48,230 nt of DNA from a virus (IMGVR_UViG_3300025133_000182:1-48230), one strand, 5' to 3'. Shown: positions 33,732-41,351, counted from the first letter of the stretch. Program-made: numbers and translations. The notes: a model not told the origin generated them from the sequence alone.

Positions 33732-34091
33732 TTATTTGAGTGTAAGATTTGAAAATTGAAGCAAAATAATTGCAAATGCGAGTATTAATGAAATGACTGT
33801 ATGCCAGCCAGGTAATTCGTCTAATAGGAATGCTGTCATTATTCCAAATATAATTGTCCCGAAGCCAAAGCCGATTAACCTAAGATTCCATACTGCACCG
33901 AAATATTCATATGATAGGGTTGTAGCGCGCCAAAAGAAAAAGCCTATTGGAATTCCCGTGATCACTGGAATATATGATTTCTTAAATAGTACACCCCATG
34001 GGCCAATGAAAAATTGACCTTGAAGTTGAAACCATGCTAACACATTTCCAGCCAATAAATACGCAAACATTTTTATTAACGTTGGATTCAT
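33732..34091 (-). CDS. Four-helix small membrane protein
   Basis: Hydrophobic segments lie at about 3-20 (LIKMFAYLLAGNVLAWFQL), 40-55, 70-92 (RLIGFGFGTIIFGIMTAFLL) and 97-115 (VISLILAFAIILLQFS). Similar 'LL-GN-LAWFQL-GQF' small membrane proteins are, from memory, found in marine phages and bacteria without a known role. The start overlaps the 59-residue gene by 4 bases. Confidence 0.6.
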   Translation of the reverse strand: MNPTLIKMFAYLLAGNVLAWFQLQGQFFIGPWGVLFKKSYIPVITGIPIGFFFWRATTLSYEYFGAVWNLRLIGFGFGTIIFGIMTAFLLDELPGWHTVISLILAFAIILLQFSNLTLK

Positions 34092-34267
34092 ATTCCTAAT
34101 ATATCCTCATCGTCTCTCATATTAGTTTGTTCTTTGGCTTGTTTCCGGATGAGGTATTCTCGTTCAAGGGCTTTCATTTTTTTAGCGTCTTCTAAAACAT
34201 AGGTCCGAAAAGAACTTAATAATTGTTTAATAGAAGCCCATAGTGTAAATATACTTGTTGATCTCAT
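34088..34267 (-). CDS. 59-aa charged helical protein
   Basis: ATG 34267 opens a frame MRSTSIFTLWASIKQLLSSF continuing with a charged helix (KKMKALEREYLIRKQAKEQ) and an acidic end (MRDDEDILGI). Its TGA overlaps the next ATG (ATGA). It fills a gap left by longer genes and follows the operon pattern. Confidence 0.6.
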   Translation of the reverse strand: MRSTSIFTLWASIKQLLSSFRTYVLEDAKKMKALEREYLIRKQAKEQTNMRDDEDILGI

Positions 34268-34270
34268 AAC

Positions 34271-34822
34271 TTATTCCTTATGTGTGTGCATAAATTTTTT
34301 CTTATTCATTGTCTTTAACATATCTTTAATGTCATTAATCTCATCTTGTATATCATCTAATTGCGTGTGAATCTTTTTGTTTGTCTTATCTAGCTTATCG
34401 TCCATCTCTTCTGTAATATCATATAAGTCATCTACATCATTCGCAAAACTAATACGTTGTGAGGTTGCTTTTCTAACATTTTTATCAAATGACTTAAGTG
34501 TTACCATCTCCAAAATCTTCTTATTCATTTTGGCTTGTTCATTTAATATTGCCGTTAATCCTTCATCAGCTAACTGTCCACTCTCAACCATTCTACTTAA
34601 GAAGTGTATCTCATCGAGTATCTTATTTAGTTCTTTAACATATAAACGTATTGTCTTCGGATCAGATACTTTAGTAAATGCTGATACATCTTTACTCATC
34701 ATTTGATAATTCTGTTCCCATTCATCTATCTTGTTGTTTATCTTAGACATATGAATAACCGAAGCTGCTAGATATGACAGTATAATTGCACCCAACAATC
34801 CCATAATTAAATTCTTTATCAT
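34271..34822 (-). CDS. Membrane-anchored coiled-coil protein
   Basis: One N-terminal membrane helix (LIMGLLGAIILSYLAASVI, about 5-23) is followed by an extended helical region with strong heptads, especially at 125-175 (DDLYDITEEMDDKLDKTNKK, then QLDDIQDEINDIKDMLKTM). The topology suggests a membrane tether. It overlaps the exported 200-residue gene by 4 bases; the two may act together across the envelope. Confidence 0.6.
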   Translation of the reverse strand: MIKNLIMGLLGAIILSYLAASVIHMSKINNKIDEWEQNYQMMSKDVSAFTKVSDPKTIRLYVKELNKILDEIHFLSRMVESGQLADEGLTAILNEQAKMNKKILEMVTLKSFDKNVRKATSQRISFANDVDDLYDITEEMDDKLDKTNKKIHTQLDDIQDEINDIKDMLKTMNKKKFMHTHKE

Positions 34823-35421
34823 AACGCTACCTCAATTCCAACCTTAGCTTTATAAAAAGCTTTACCTTGAAGCTTAGATACTTCACCTAAATTATATAAG
34901 GTAACTTTCTTTGTAAGCTTCCAACTAAGCTTAAACTTATTTTCATATTCAAATGTAGTGTTCTCTCCAGTATCATCTGGTGGTAAATAACCGTCAAACG
35001 AAATTTCTATATCCATAGGGTATACCCAATCATAAGATTTCTTTTGGTTTAATCCCACAGACACAAACGTTTCAAAGTTTCTACTGAATACATCATCAGC
35101 ATCATTTCGACTAGTAAAGCCATAAGACAAAGCTTTCCACGTATTCCTCCAATCCATTTTGAAGTACCGAATGTTGTGACTTTCTTTATTCATATATTCT
35201 GGTTTAAAATAGACTTTGCCTCCTTCAATTTTAGCCCAGAATAAATCGTCTATATAATGGTTGCCAAGTTCCCGTTCCCATTGACGGTTGAAATGAAAGT
35301 TAGAATGATCAATACCAATACTAACTTCATAATCATCCAAGCGTATAGATGTATCATTCGGTGTACGTGCTGCGAACGATCCGAATAACATTACACCTGC
35401 TAATAAACTATCTAATATCAT
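34819..35421 (-). CDS. Exported beta-strand-rich protein (possible outer-membrane barrel)
   Basis: The N-terminus is a short hydrophobic signal (MILDSLLAGVMLFGSFAA). The mature part alternates strand-like segments (YEVSIGIDHSNFHFNRQWE, FETFVSVGLNQKKSYDWVYP, MDIEISFDGYL, NKFKLSWKLTKKVTLYNLG) and ends FYKAKVGIEVAL, consistent with a small barrel. It is unrelated in sequence to the 428-residue barrel at the left end. The family is unknown. Confidence 0.55.
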   Translation of the reverse strand: MILDSLLAGVMLFGSFAARTPNDTSIRLDDYEVSIGIDHSNFHFNRQWERELGNHYIDDLFWAKIEGGKVYFKPEYMNKESHNIRYFKMDWRNTWKALSYGFTSRNDADDVFSRNFETFVSVGLNQKKSYDWVYPMDIEISFDGYLPPDDTGENTTFEYENKFKLSWKLTKKVTLYNLGEVSKLQGKAFYKAKVGIEVAL

Positions 35422-35585
35422 TGCTTTTCTCCTTTATCCTTCTGATAATAAAATGGGGGTTTTTCTTCCCAATACTCTTTTTTTTTATTACCAACAAGGT
35501 ATTGTTCTAATTTTATAATTCTTTTTTCTAACGCTTCTATGTAATCGTACAATTCAAAAAGGTTCATCGTGTTCTTCTTATTCAT
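35418..35585 (-). CDS. 55-aa coiled-coil peptide
   Basis: A frame from ATG 35585 (GAGGA just upstream, overlapping the previous stop by 8 bases) encodes MNKKNTMNLFELYDYIEALE, then KRIIKLEQYLVGNKKKEYWE and a Lys-rich end. A second in-frame ATG at 35567 is possible. Its TGA overlaps the next ATG by 4 bases. Function is unknown. Confidence 0.55.
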   Translation of the reverse strand: MNKKNTMNLFELYDYIEALEKRIIKLEQYLVGNKKKEYWEEKPPFYYQKDKGEKQ

Positions 35586-35796
35586 TGATCCTCACTTTAA
35601 ATTGCTGAAAGAAAAAGTTAATGGTGTCCACGTCTAAATCCTTTGGCTTGAGCTTTTCTTCCTTTAACCGGATATGAATGTACCTTCCTAGATCTCTATC
35701 ATGCCAGTAAACTTTCTTCTTAAACACTTTTGTTTTACTTCTTTCGTTTAGTATACTTACGCTTAGGTTTTTTAGAACTTGCAGTTTTTTTGACAT
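35578..35796 (-). CDS. 72-aa (or about 49-aa) basic protein, start uncertain
   Basis: The frame from ATG 35796 overlaps the 43-residue gene by 62 bases, unusual here; a GTG at 35727 would remove the overlap and leave a 49-residue protein (VFKKKVYWHDRDLGRYIHIR, then a helical end FFFQQFKVRINE). The conserved-looking part lies after the GTG. No family is recognised. Confidence 0.45.
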   Translation of the reverse strand: MSKKLQVLKNLSVSILNERSKTKVFKKKVYWHDRDLGRYIHIRLKEEKLKPKDLDVDTINFFFQQFKVRINE

Positions 35797-35866
35797 TTAC
35801 AAAAGCCTTTGGCTTTCCTAATATGAAATCTTTCACGTCTTTAATTGCTTGCATAAACTTGTTCAT
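35735..35866 (-). CDS. 43-aa basic protein
   Basis: ATG 35866 opens MNKFMQAIKDVKDFILGKPK, then a strongly basic tail ending KKPKRKYTKRKK. The '-RKYTKRKK' ending is common in phage small basic proteins. It overlaps the 194-residue gene end by 26 bases. DNA or RNA binding is possible from charge. Confidence 0.5.
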   Translation of the reverse strand: MNKFMQAIKDVKDFILGKPKAFVNVKKTASSKKPKRKYTKRKK

Positions 35867-36425
35867 GTGCCATTTCCTTTATTGTTTTAATGTTAACGCC
35901 TTGAAAATTATATTTTCTACCATATTTTAAATATTCGACCTTTTCTATTATGCTTTTACACACTTCTGGTGCGAGCATGCCCCAACAGTAAGCATCAATT
36001 TCATAGCCACCAACTCCTCTTAATTCCCAGAACCACACGCTAGTACATGAACCACCATCCGGATGCAATAACGTTTCGTAGTTATAGTTATTATCTTCGT
36101 ATGGAAAATACTTTTTGTTGTCGAACGGATCGTATATTGACTTAACAGAATGAAAGATACCGTCTTTTCTAACGTCCCAACTTCGTGCTTTTTTTGAGGG
36201 TTCCCACGCTGCACCTAAAACTTCTGCAGTACATATCTCTGCAAGATTAGCGCAATAATCGCGACACATAAAATCTGTATCGTTCCATCCGGCTTCGATA
36301 AACTCTTCAACGTTTCGATATGTTAGCTTACTATTCCACTTCTTAAAATGTTTAGAGGCCCACGCATTTAATGCGGCATCTCTTGACATGTCTTTATCAA
36401 CATGTATAACAGTTAATGGTTTCAC
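35841..36425 (-). CDS. 194-aa hypothetical protein, GTG start
   Basis: It starts at GTG 36425, overlapping the previous TGA (GTGA) with GAGG seven bases before. It has a helical N-terminal half with cysteines (DFMCRDYCANLAEICTAEVL) and a mixed C-terminal half with many aromatics (SCTSVWFWELRGVGGYEIDA, then YCWGMLAPEVCKSI). A nuclease-like alpha/beta fold is conceivable (acidic and Lys residues near 90-100), but I cannot identify a catalytic motif. Confidence 0.6.
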   Translation of the reverse strand: MKPLTVIHVDKDMSRDAALNAWASKHFKKWNSKLTYRNVEEFIEAGWNDTDFMCRDYCANLAEICTAEVLGAAWEPSKKARSWDVRKDGIFHSVKSIYDPFDNKKYFPYEDNNYNYETLLHPDGGSCTSVWFWELRGVGGYEIDAYCWGMLAPEVCKSIIEKVEYLKYGRKYNFQGVNIKTIKEMAHEQVYASN

Positions 36426-36640
36426 TCTATAACCTCTACTATCCTAGATGTTTTAACGGAAACTAGTTCCCATTCATTTGGATTAGTAGACATCAGTTCG
36501 TTTACTTTTTCTTCAACAACTGATACTGATGCAGAACCACCTACTAAAATTTCTTCTTTGAGTTTCTTGGTTCTAGTTCCAGTCTTACCAGCAGGAACTT
36601 CAATCTCTTGTATTATTGTAGCGACATGATACTTTGTCAT
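36422..36640 (-). CDS. 72-aa small protein (DUF4494-like style)
   Basis: It is a beta-beta-alpha-beta protein: MTKYHVATIIQEIEVPAGKT, then KKLKEEILVGGSASVSVVEE and VNELMSTNPNEWELVSVKT. The arrangement resembles phage DUF4494-type proteins, a weak match by eye. It overlaps the next gene by 4 bases. Confidence 0.55.
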   Translation of the reverse strand: MTKYHVATIIQEIEVPAGKTGTRTKKLKEEILVGGSASVSVVEEKVNELMSTNPNEWELVSVKTSRIVEVIE

Positions 36641-36660
36641 GTAGTACTCCTTTTTTATTA

Positions 36661-37977
36661 TTAAACGTGTCTTCCATTTTCATAAATTACTTTACAAACT
36701 GGGAATCTTAATGAAAATTTACCAGTTTTATCTTGTGATTCTTCGAAATACTGTACAGTAATTTCTTTACCGATGATATCACTTGGTGTATTAAAATACT
36801 TGTCTCGTTGGTCTAATGAAAAACCAGAACCAACTGACACTGTATTTCCTTTATGTTCGATGATAACATTTGTCATTGTCTGAATAGTCTTTTCAAGTTT
36901 AGTGGATTTATCCACAACTCTAAATGGTCCTGTTTCGATATCTTTTACGATGTATTCGTCATCAATAAATTTTTTACATTTAAGAATGTCATTAGAACGT
37001 TTACCTTTATAAGGTACGTCTTTGCGAAGCATAATGCCTTCCCAACCAGATGACGTCGCTCTTTCCAATAGATAAGTTACTTCTTCCTTATCAGTTACAA
37101 ATTCATGATAAACAATATCAATTGGAAAATCTTTATCCCATAAAGGATTACCTAGCTTCCATTGTATGTCATCGTATCTAGCAGAAAAATTTCTATATTC
37201 ACTTGATGTACCTGAATCAAACTCTTCAGTTGTTAATATGTCGAATACTTTAAACCTAGGGTTCTTGATAGCGTGATCTTTGCGCCGGATCTCTTTAATA
37301 ACCGACTGGAAATCTTCATCGCCGTTTTCATCTACAATGCATAATTCTCCATCTAATACAACGTTCTGCGTCATAATGCTATGACCATTGAGTGCAAGCG
37401 TTATCTGATCAAGTGTATGGAATTCTTTGCCTTGGCGTGAAAAGTATTTAACTGTACCGTTTTCAATTCTCATTATAACTCTTACGCCATCAAGTTTTCT
37501 GGACCACATCCATCCATCTTTTCTTACATCAAATCTGTGTGCATATTTTTCAAAGGCATTTGCTAATGCAACATTAAATGTTGGTATTAAACCTGGAAAA
37601 ACATTGTTGATCATCTTAGCATCACATCTTGCTTTAAGACTTCTTTCTAAGAGTCTTTGGAATACTAAACGAGTATCTTCATCATCGCCTTTAGTGTTAA
37701 GAAAACCATTTACTAGACCAATTGCATCATGACCAGTTACCTGTCTGGTTCTTAAAATAGTAAGTAAATCTCTCCAAGTACCAGTAAAATGTCTTACGAG
37801 ATCTTGACGTTTTTGGATGTTTTTCCATGTGACGTGATATTGGAAATAAGGGTTGAACATGTGAAATAAAACCTCTTTAACCTCATGATCGTCAGCATAT
37901 GTCTTAAGGGCGGAAATTTTATCTAAGTTACTATTGGATGCATTAAGTGCATCAATTAATTTTACTACCTTATTCAT
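36661..37977 (-). CDS. ATP-dependent DNA ligase
   Basis: With the ATG at 37977 (TAATG overlap with the upstream stop; the longer frame would use TTG) it has 438 residues. The nucleotidyltransferase motifs are present: I, the AMP-accepting Lys161 in SRKLDGVRV; III near YFSRQGKEFH; IV in SSGWEGIMLRKD; V in NDILKCKKFID. A C-terminal OB domain follows (GKEITVQYFEESQDKTGKFS). The N-terminal 150 residues are a helical DNA-binding region as in T4 gp30 (487 residues). It would seal nicks in replication and recombination. It is in a transcription unit headed by promoter copy 2. Confidence 0.92.
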   Translation of the reverse strand: MNKVVKLIDALNASNSNLDKISALKTYADDHEVKEVLFHMFNPYFQYHVTWKNIQKRQDLVRHFTGTWRDLLTILRTRQVTGHDAIGLVNGFLNTKGDDEDTRLVFQRLLERSLKARCDAKMINNVFPGLIPTFNVALANAFEKYAHRFDVRKDGWMWSRKLDGVRVIMRIENGTVKYFSRQGKEFHTLDQITLALNGHSIMTQNVVLDGELCIVDENGDEDFQSVIKEIRRKDHAIKNPRFKVFDILTTEEFDSGTSSEYRNFSARYDDIQWKLGNPLWDKDFPIDIVYHEFVTDKEEVTYLLERATSSGWEGIMLRKDVPYKGKRSNDILKCKKFIDDEYIVKDIETGPFRVVDKSTKLEKTIQTMTNVIIEHKGNTVSVGSGFSLDQRDKYFNTPSDIIGKEITVQYFEESQDKTGKFSLRFPVCKVIYENGRHV

Positions 37978-38327
37978 TATGCCCAATTCCAATTAGTTTC
38001 TAAATCGGCCCACATTAAGAGTGCACTTGCAAGTTCATCATCTTCATCTGTCCATTCTCCATCCTCTGATGGTGCAGCCCAATAAACTTCGCCTGAATCA
38101 TTATCATATACCATATGAATGTAAATTTCTTCGTCTTTTTCATACCACACTACTGCAATGTTATGAACATCGCGTGAGTGGTCTATGAAGTTCAATTCTC
38201 TTAAGTACTCGTCAAATGGAACATTAAGGATTCTAGCTTTACCATCAACTTTGATATGCTTACCAAGTAAATAGCTATTGCCATATACTGTTTCTTTATA
38301 ATTGTCTTGTTGTATTTGTTTAGTCAT
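37977..38327 (-). CDS. 116-aa protein with MTKQIQQD leader
   Basis: The first eight residues MTKQIQQD are identical to those of the unrelated 129-residue protein at 44128, because the promoter, leader and first codons are duplicated. The rest is acidic with 'NIAVVWYEKDEEIYIHMVYD' and an acidic, Trp-rich C-terminus (ADLETNWNWA). It precedes the ligase with a one-base overlap and is the first gene after promoter copy 2. Function is unknown. Confidence 0.65.
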   Translation of the reverse strand: MTKQIQQDNYKETVYGNSYLLGKHIKVDGKARILNVPFDEYLRELNFIDHSRDVHNIAVVWYEKDEEIYIHMVYDNDSGEVYWAAPSEDGEWTDEDDELASALLMWADLETNWNWA

Positions 38328-38402
38328 TTATAACCTCTTTTATTGTACGGTCTAACCTAACATAAAAAAACGACAACCCAAAGACATTTACGAATAAAAA
38401 CG
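38305..38402 (-). repeat. 98-bp duplicated promoter-leader-start cassette, copy A
   Basis: It is nearly identical to 44495-44592 (one inserted and one deleted base). It contains the bipartite promoter, the leader with GAGG and the first eight codons of the gene. Sequences outside the 98 bp are unrelated. Confidence 0.85.
38346..38385 (-). promoter_or_regulatory. Bipartite promoter-like element, copy 2
   Basis: The minus strand reads GTCTTTGG, 17 bases, TTAGGTTAGACCGTA, then a -10-like TACAAT and GAGG before the ATG at 38327. The distance from element to ATG is only 18 bases. Confidence 0.72.
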
Positions 38403-39041
38403 CTATACGTCTCGTCCTTCTGTATCCTCTATCGGGCCCCAATCCGCACACAACCATGTCGTAGAAAAGTATTTATGATTAGAGATTGGCATGCCTCCTC
38501 TATGGATCCATGGCCAGCCGGCTGGGAATATAACAAACGTTCCTGCTTTCGGTTGAATCTTTAAATCAGAATACAAAAATTCGGTGTGACCGCCTTCTTC
38601 TACATCATTAAGATAAAAGCAACAAACAAATAATCGATGAGCTGTACCCTTATAATATGGTTCTTCTGTATGCCACGCATTATAATGTCCGCGATTTTTA
38701 TCATATTTTTGTATCTGCCAATATGGATAATGGGTACCACTACCGAACATACAGGTGGGATCCCATTTATCTTGGTGGGGCCAACTATAAAGAAACTGCT
38801 CAACATGTTCATTAGAAACTTTAGTAAAGATCTCTTCGGCGTATAATAAATCTGGTGACTCATGGCAACATAAATCGTGGGTCATTTTAATATCCGGTAC
38901 TATGCCACTTAATGTTTCACCGGGGCGCCACGCCTCTTTATTCTTTTCAAATACTTCAATTATGTCTTTACAAGTATCACGTGTAAGTGCATCTGGATAT
39001 GCGCGCATAGTAGAATTAAAATCCGCATATTGTTTTATCAT
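38403..39041 (-). CDS. 2OG-Fe(II) oxygenase (prolyl 4-hydroxylase-like)
   Basis: The 212-residue protein has the triad H124-T-E126 (YNAWHTEEPYY), distal H180 (GWPWIHRGGMP) and a Lys190 ligand (NHKYFSTTW). The strands between are typical: HRLFVCCFYLNDVEEGGHTE and KIQPKAGTFVIFPAGW. The acidic ligand is Glu rather than the more usual Asp. Phage enzymes of this kind may hydroxylate proteins or small molecules; the target is unknown. It overlaps the next gene upstream by 4 bases, and promoter copy 2 begins right after its stop. Confidence 0.83.
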   Translation of the reverse strand: MIKQYADFNSTMRAYPDALTRDTCKDIIEVFEKNKEAWRPGETLSGIVPDIKMTHDLCCHESPDLLYAEEIFTKVSNEHVEQFLYSWPHQDKWDPTCMFGSGTHYPYWQIQKYDKNRGHYNAWHTEEPYYKGTAHRLFVCCFYLNDVEEGGHTEFLYSDLKIQPKAGTFVIFPAGWPWIHRGGMPISNHKYFSTTWLCADWGPIEDTEGRDV

Positions 39042-39394
39042 GTTGATTCCTCCATTTCGAATTCATACATTAAATACGATTCAGGTTTAGTTTTTCGTAT
39101 AGACCAAACTTCAAATACTTCATCAAAGACTATCAGTCCTATACCTAGGTATTCGTCACCATCTTTATCCATGCCAATACAAACCCCTTCGGTTACGTAA
39201 GGACTATATTCATTGAATAGTGTGTTCAATCCGTAATCATTGTTCTCAACTAAAAAGTCAATATCGTCATAATCGAATGGCATCCATATAATATCTACAT
39301 CATCTGTGTTAACTTTGTTAGTTGTTAAATCTCCAAAATCAAATTCTATCTGATCAGGATCCGGTTCCTTCGGTAATAGATGGAACGAAATCAT
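39038..39394 (-). CDS. 118-aa acidic hypothetical protein
   Basis: ATG 39394 is preferred (GTGGAGCAA before it); the longest frame would need TTG at 39463. The product is very acidic (EPDPDQIEFDFGDLTTNKVN; DYDDIDFLVENNDYGLNTLF) with a beta-rich end (YLGIGLIVFDEVFEVWSI). It still overlaps the upstream gene by 41 bases. The acidity could suggest DNA mimicry, but nothing else supports that. Confidence 0.55.
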   Translation of the reverse strand: MISFHLLPKEPDPDQIEFDFGDLTTNKVNTDDVDIIWMPFDYDDIDFLVENNDYGLNTLFNEYSPYVTEGVCIGMDKDGDEYLGIGLIVFDEVFEVWSIRKTKPESYLMYEFEMEEST

Positions 39395-39722
39395 TTGCTC
39401 CACAGTATCGTTTGTACAACCATCCGGTATATGCATCCATAGCCTCATAACTTTTGGGTTCAAAAATACTAGCTCTTGGACCTTTAGCAGGTTTCCTAAA
39501 GCCAGCTGCTTTATAAATATATCCAGTAGATTTTTCTACGAAACATTTAACATATGATGAGTTGCCATCGGCTTCTACTATCTTATCGAATTTTCTACCA
39601 GGTCGAATTTCTAGTGGCTTAGGACCGCTCAAACTTGTAAGCTTTGTTCTGTAATACTCAACTCTTACATCGTGCCAAGTATCTAAGAAAATTGTTAGTG
39701 CTTCTTTGTATTCTAGTTTCAT
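39354..39722 (-). CDS. 122-aa hypothetical protein
   Basis: It is a basic protein with a helical start (MKLEYKEALTIFLDTWHDVR) and a segment SSYVKCFVEKSTGYIYKAAG then FRKPAKGPRASIF, a pattern I have seen in phage small proteins. It is the first gene after promoter copy 3. Function is unknown. Confidence 0.6.
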   Translation of the reverse strand: MKLEYKEALTIFLDTWHDVRVEYYRTKLTSLSGPKPLEIRPGRKFDKIVEADGNSSYVKCFVEKSTGYIYKAAGFRKPAKGPRASIFEPKSYEAMDAYTGWLYKRYCGANDFVPSITEGTGS

Positions 39723-39739
39723 TTTAACCTCTTTTATTA

Positions 39740-39779
39740 TACGGTCTAACCTAATACTTTTTAATCAGAAGCCAAAGAC
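39740..39779 (-). promoter_or_regulatory. Bipartite promoter-like element, copy 3 (inside a coding 3' end)
   Basis: The minus strand reads GTCTTTGG, 17 bases, TTAGGTTAGACCGTA, then TATAAT, a perfect -10. The first block and spacer lie within or next to the last codons of the nucleotidyltransferase gene; the 17-base spacer sequence differs entirely from other copies, but its length is kept. Confidence 0.7.
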
Positions 39780-40114
39780 TTTTTCCAACTTTCACGAATT
39801 TTTGTTGCAGATATCTCACCTATGTTTGCTGGAGGAACATGCTCAATTATCTCATAACCTACACCCCTACCATAGTTAACAGATTCAATATCCGGTATGA
39901 TCATAACTTTTATTATACCTTCATCAATAAATTCTTTTAACTCTATCTGAAGATTATCATACACTTCTTCGCACGTAAACGGGTTCTTTTCATCAGGCAT
40001 CATGTCCCTGATACATATTAAAACCCTCTTACCTTCAGACAGCCGCTGATTGATTAACCATTGATGTCCTTGGTGCCAGGGTTGCCACCGGCCGATAAAC
40101 ATTGAGTATTTCAT
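39761..40114 (-). CDS. Cytidylyltransferase-like nucleotidyltransferase
   Basis: The 117-residue protein has the HxGH motif (H14-Q-G-H17 in GRWQPWHQGHQWL) and the C-terminal ISATKIR signature (about 102-108), which define the nucleotidyltransferase superfamily of NMN and cytidylyl transferases. 'YGRGVGYEIIEHVPP' precedes the signature. It transfers a nucleotidyl group to a phosphorylated small molecule; the substrate is unknown. It overlaps the kinase gene by 80 bases in another frame, so the two are coupled and possibly fused by frameshift. Confidence 0.8.
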   Translation of the reverse strand: MKYSMFIGRWQPWHQGHQWLINQRLSEGKRVLICIRDMMPDEKNPFTCEEVYDNLQIELKEFIDEGIIKVMIIPDIESVNYGRGVGYEIIEHVPPANIGEISATKIRESWKKSLASD

Positions 40115-40523
40115 TTACACATTCCTCTATTGATCTATTTGTTGTGTCGATATCGACAAAATTGTTTACTGGTGGCTCATAACCTTTTGCAAAGTAATCT
40201 TCGCGTCCACGTATCTCAGATGTATGAATATAGAATTCTTTTACATCTCTTTCAGATTTAAGTTGTTCACGCATATCCTTGTATGGTGAAACTAAAGAAC
40301 ATACAACCTCACATCCTTTGTTGTCTAAATATCGTGCGATATTCATTGCTAATTCTATATTAGCTCTTCTACCCTTTTCTGAATAGTCTTTATTTTCATA
40401 GATATCTCTTAAATCATCCCCATCTAAATGAAATACCTCCATTGCCTCATTAACATTTGCAACGACTCTTTTCGCCAACGTAGTCTTTCCAGACCCAGGT
40501 TGTCCTGTTAACCATATGATCAT
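40035..40523 (-). CDS. cysC: Adenylylsulfate kinase-like P-loop kinase
   Basis: The Walker A GQPGSGKT is at residues 7-14. APS-kinase features follow: FHLDGDDLRDIYENKDYSEK (about 32-51), RANIELAMNIARYLDNKGCE and VVCSLVSPYKDMRE (about 74-87). Standard CysC is about 200 residues, so this is short. The last 25 residues are in the overlap with the nucleotidyltransferase and look non-conserved. It may phosphorylate APS or a sugar/nucleotide precursor used by the partner. AAGGAG is before the ATG. Confidence 0.78.
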   Translation of the reverse strand: MIIWLTGQPGSGKTTLAKRVVANVNEAMEVFHLDGDDLRDIYENKDYSEKGRRANIELAMNIARYLDNKGCEVVCSLVSPYKDMREQLKSERDVKEFYIHTSEIRGREDYFAKGYEPPVNNFVDIDTTNRSIEECVNEILNVYRPVATLAPRTSMVNQSAAV

Positions 40524-40619
40524 TTACAACTCCTTATTTGTTTCATTCTTAAACCAGTTATAGATTTTCTTTAGAATGTTTATTTTAAATTTCAATAATT
40601 TTAAAAATAATTTTTTCAT
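40524..40619 (-). CDS. 31-aa basic amphipathic peptide
   Basis: ATG 40619 overlaps the previous TGA (ATGA) and opens MKKLFLKLLKFKINILKKIY, then NWFKNETNKEL. The stop abuts the kinase ATG. Strong amphipathicity and charge resemble membrane-active peptides, but this is speculation from composition. Confidence 0.5.
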   Translation of the reverse strand: MKKLFLKLLKFKINILKKIYNWFKNETNKEL

Positions 40620-40933
40620 TTCAGCTGTAAATCGTGTATCCACTCGGGAACATTGTTATTTATATAATGTTGAATCACGAACGCTTCACATATATGAGAG
40701 AAGAACCAAACGAATGAAAGTATCGGAACATAGATTCTATAATCCAATCCAACTATCTCAATCCCTAACCAAGTTAGGAATAACATTCCTATTGATTTAG
40801 TTAGAAAACTTATTCCACTAAATCCTAAACTCATTACACTACCTCTTTTCATTACAACATAAATTCCAATAACCATATGTATTAAGTTTAAAACCGATGG
40901 TGCTAATACGCCCATTACAAAGTACATCAACAT
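40616..40933 (-). CDS. Small polytopic membrane protein
   Basis: It has three or four hydrophobic segments: LMYFVMGVLAPSVLNLIHMV (about 2-21), SLGFSGISFLTKSIGMLFLT (about 35-54), IYVPILSFVWFFSHICEAFV (about 67-86). Similar small membrane proteins occur in phages and as AtpI-like proteins, but the match is weak. Start ATG 40933 or 40927. It shares a junction with the KYRGQGK gene. Confidence 0.55.
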   Translation of the reverse strand: MLMYFVMGVLAPSVLNLIHMVIGIYVVMKRGSVMSLGFSGISFLTKSIGMLFLTWLGIEIVGLDYRIYVPILSFVWFFSHICEAFVIQHYINNNVPEWIHDLQLK

Positions 40934-41076
40934 TTGCCTTGCCCTCTATATTTCTTTTTAAATCGTTTTGATCGCGGATTAGAATTGTATTTGGTACCTC
41001 TACCTAAACCTTGTCGTGTTTTCTTTTTACCGTTAGTACTGGATGTAACGTTTACAGATCCTTTAGCTTTTGCCAT
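40927..41076 (-). CDS. 49-aa basic KYRGQGK-tail protein
   Basis: ATG 41076 opens MAKAKGSVNVTSSTNGKKKT, then RQGLGRGTKYNSNPRSKRF and KKKYRGQGKC. The '-KKYRGQGK' end is, from memory, a very common feature of small basic proteins in marine T4-like phages. Its TGA overlaps the next gene start. Nucleic-acid binding is suspected from charge. Confidence 0.68.
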   Translation of the reverse strand: MAKAKGSVNVTSSTNGKKKTRQGLGRGTKYNSNPRSKRFKKKYRGQGKC

Positions 41077-41351
41077 TATGCTTTAGTTTTTTTAGTACCC
41101 ATAATTCGTCTTTTATCTAGATCACCATTCTCATCTACCCAGCCGTTAAAAGTTTTATCGACTTGACGAGTACCCAATGCAACCCTTGCGATATCTAACA
41201 ACTCAAATACGCTATCAACCTTTTCTGTCCATTCATTAATGAGTCGTTCTTCTCTTATCTTATTCGCTCTTCTACCTGCTTGATACCCGAGGTAAAGAAA
41301 AACGCCGGCGATCACCCAATTGTTCGTCAGCAGCGCGCTTACCCAATTCAT
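41076..41351 (-). CDS. 91-aa protein with N-terminal membrane anchor
   Basis: A membrane segment (NWVIAGVFLYLGYQAGRRA, about 11-29) is followed by a charged helix and basic end (DKRRIMGTKKTKA). Its start overlaps the previous TGA (ATGA), and its stop overlaps the next ATG. Function is unknown. Confidence 0.6.
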   Translation of the reverse strand: MNWVSALLTNNWVIAGVFLYLGYQAGRRANKIREERLINEWTEKVDSVFELLDIARVALGTRQVDKTFNGWVDENGDLDKRRIMGTKKTKA

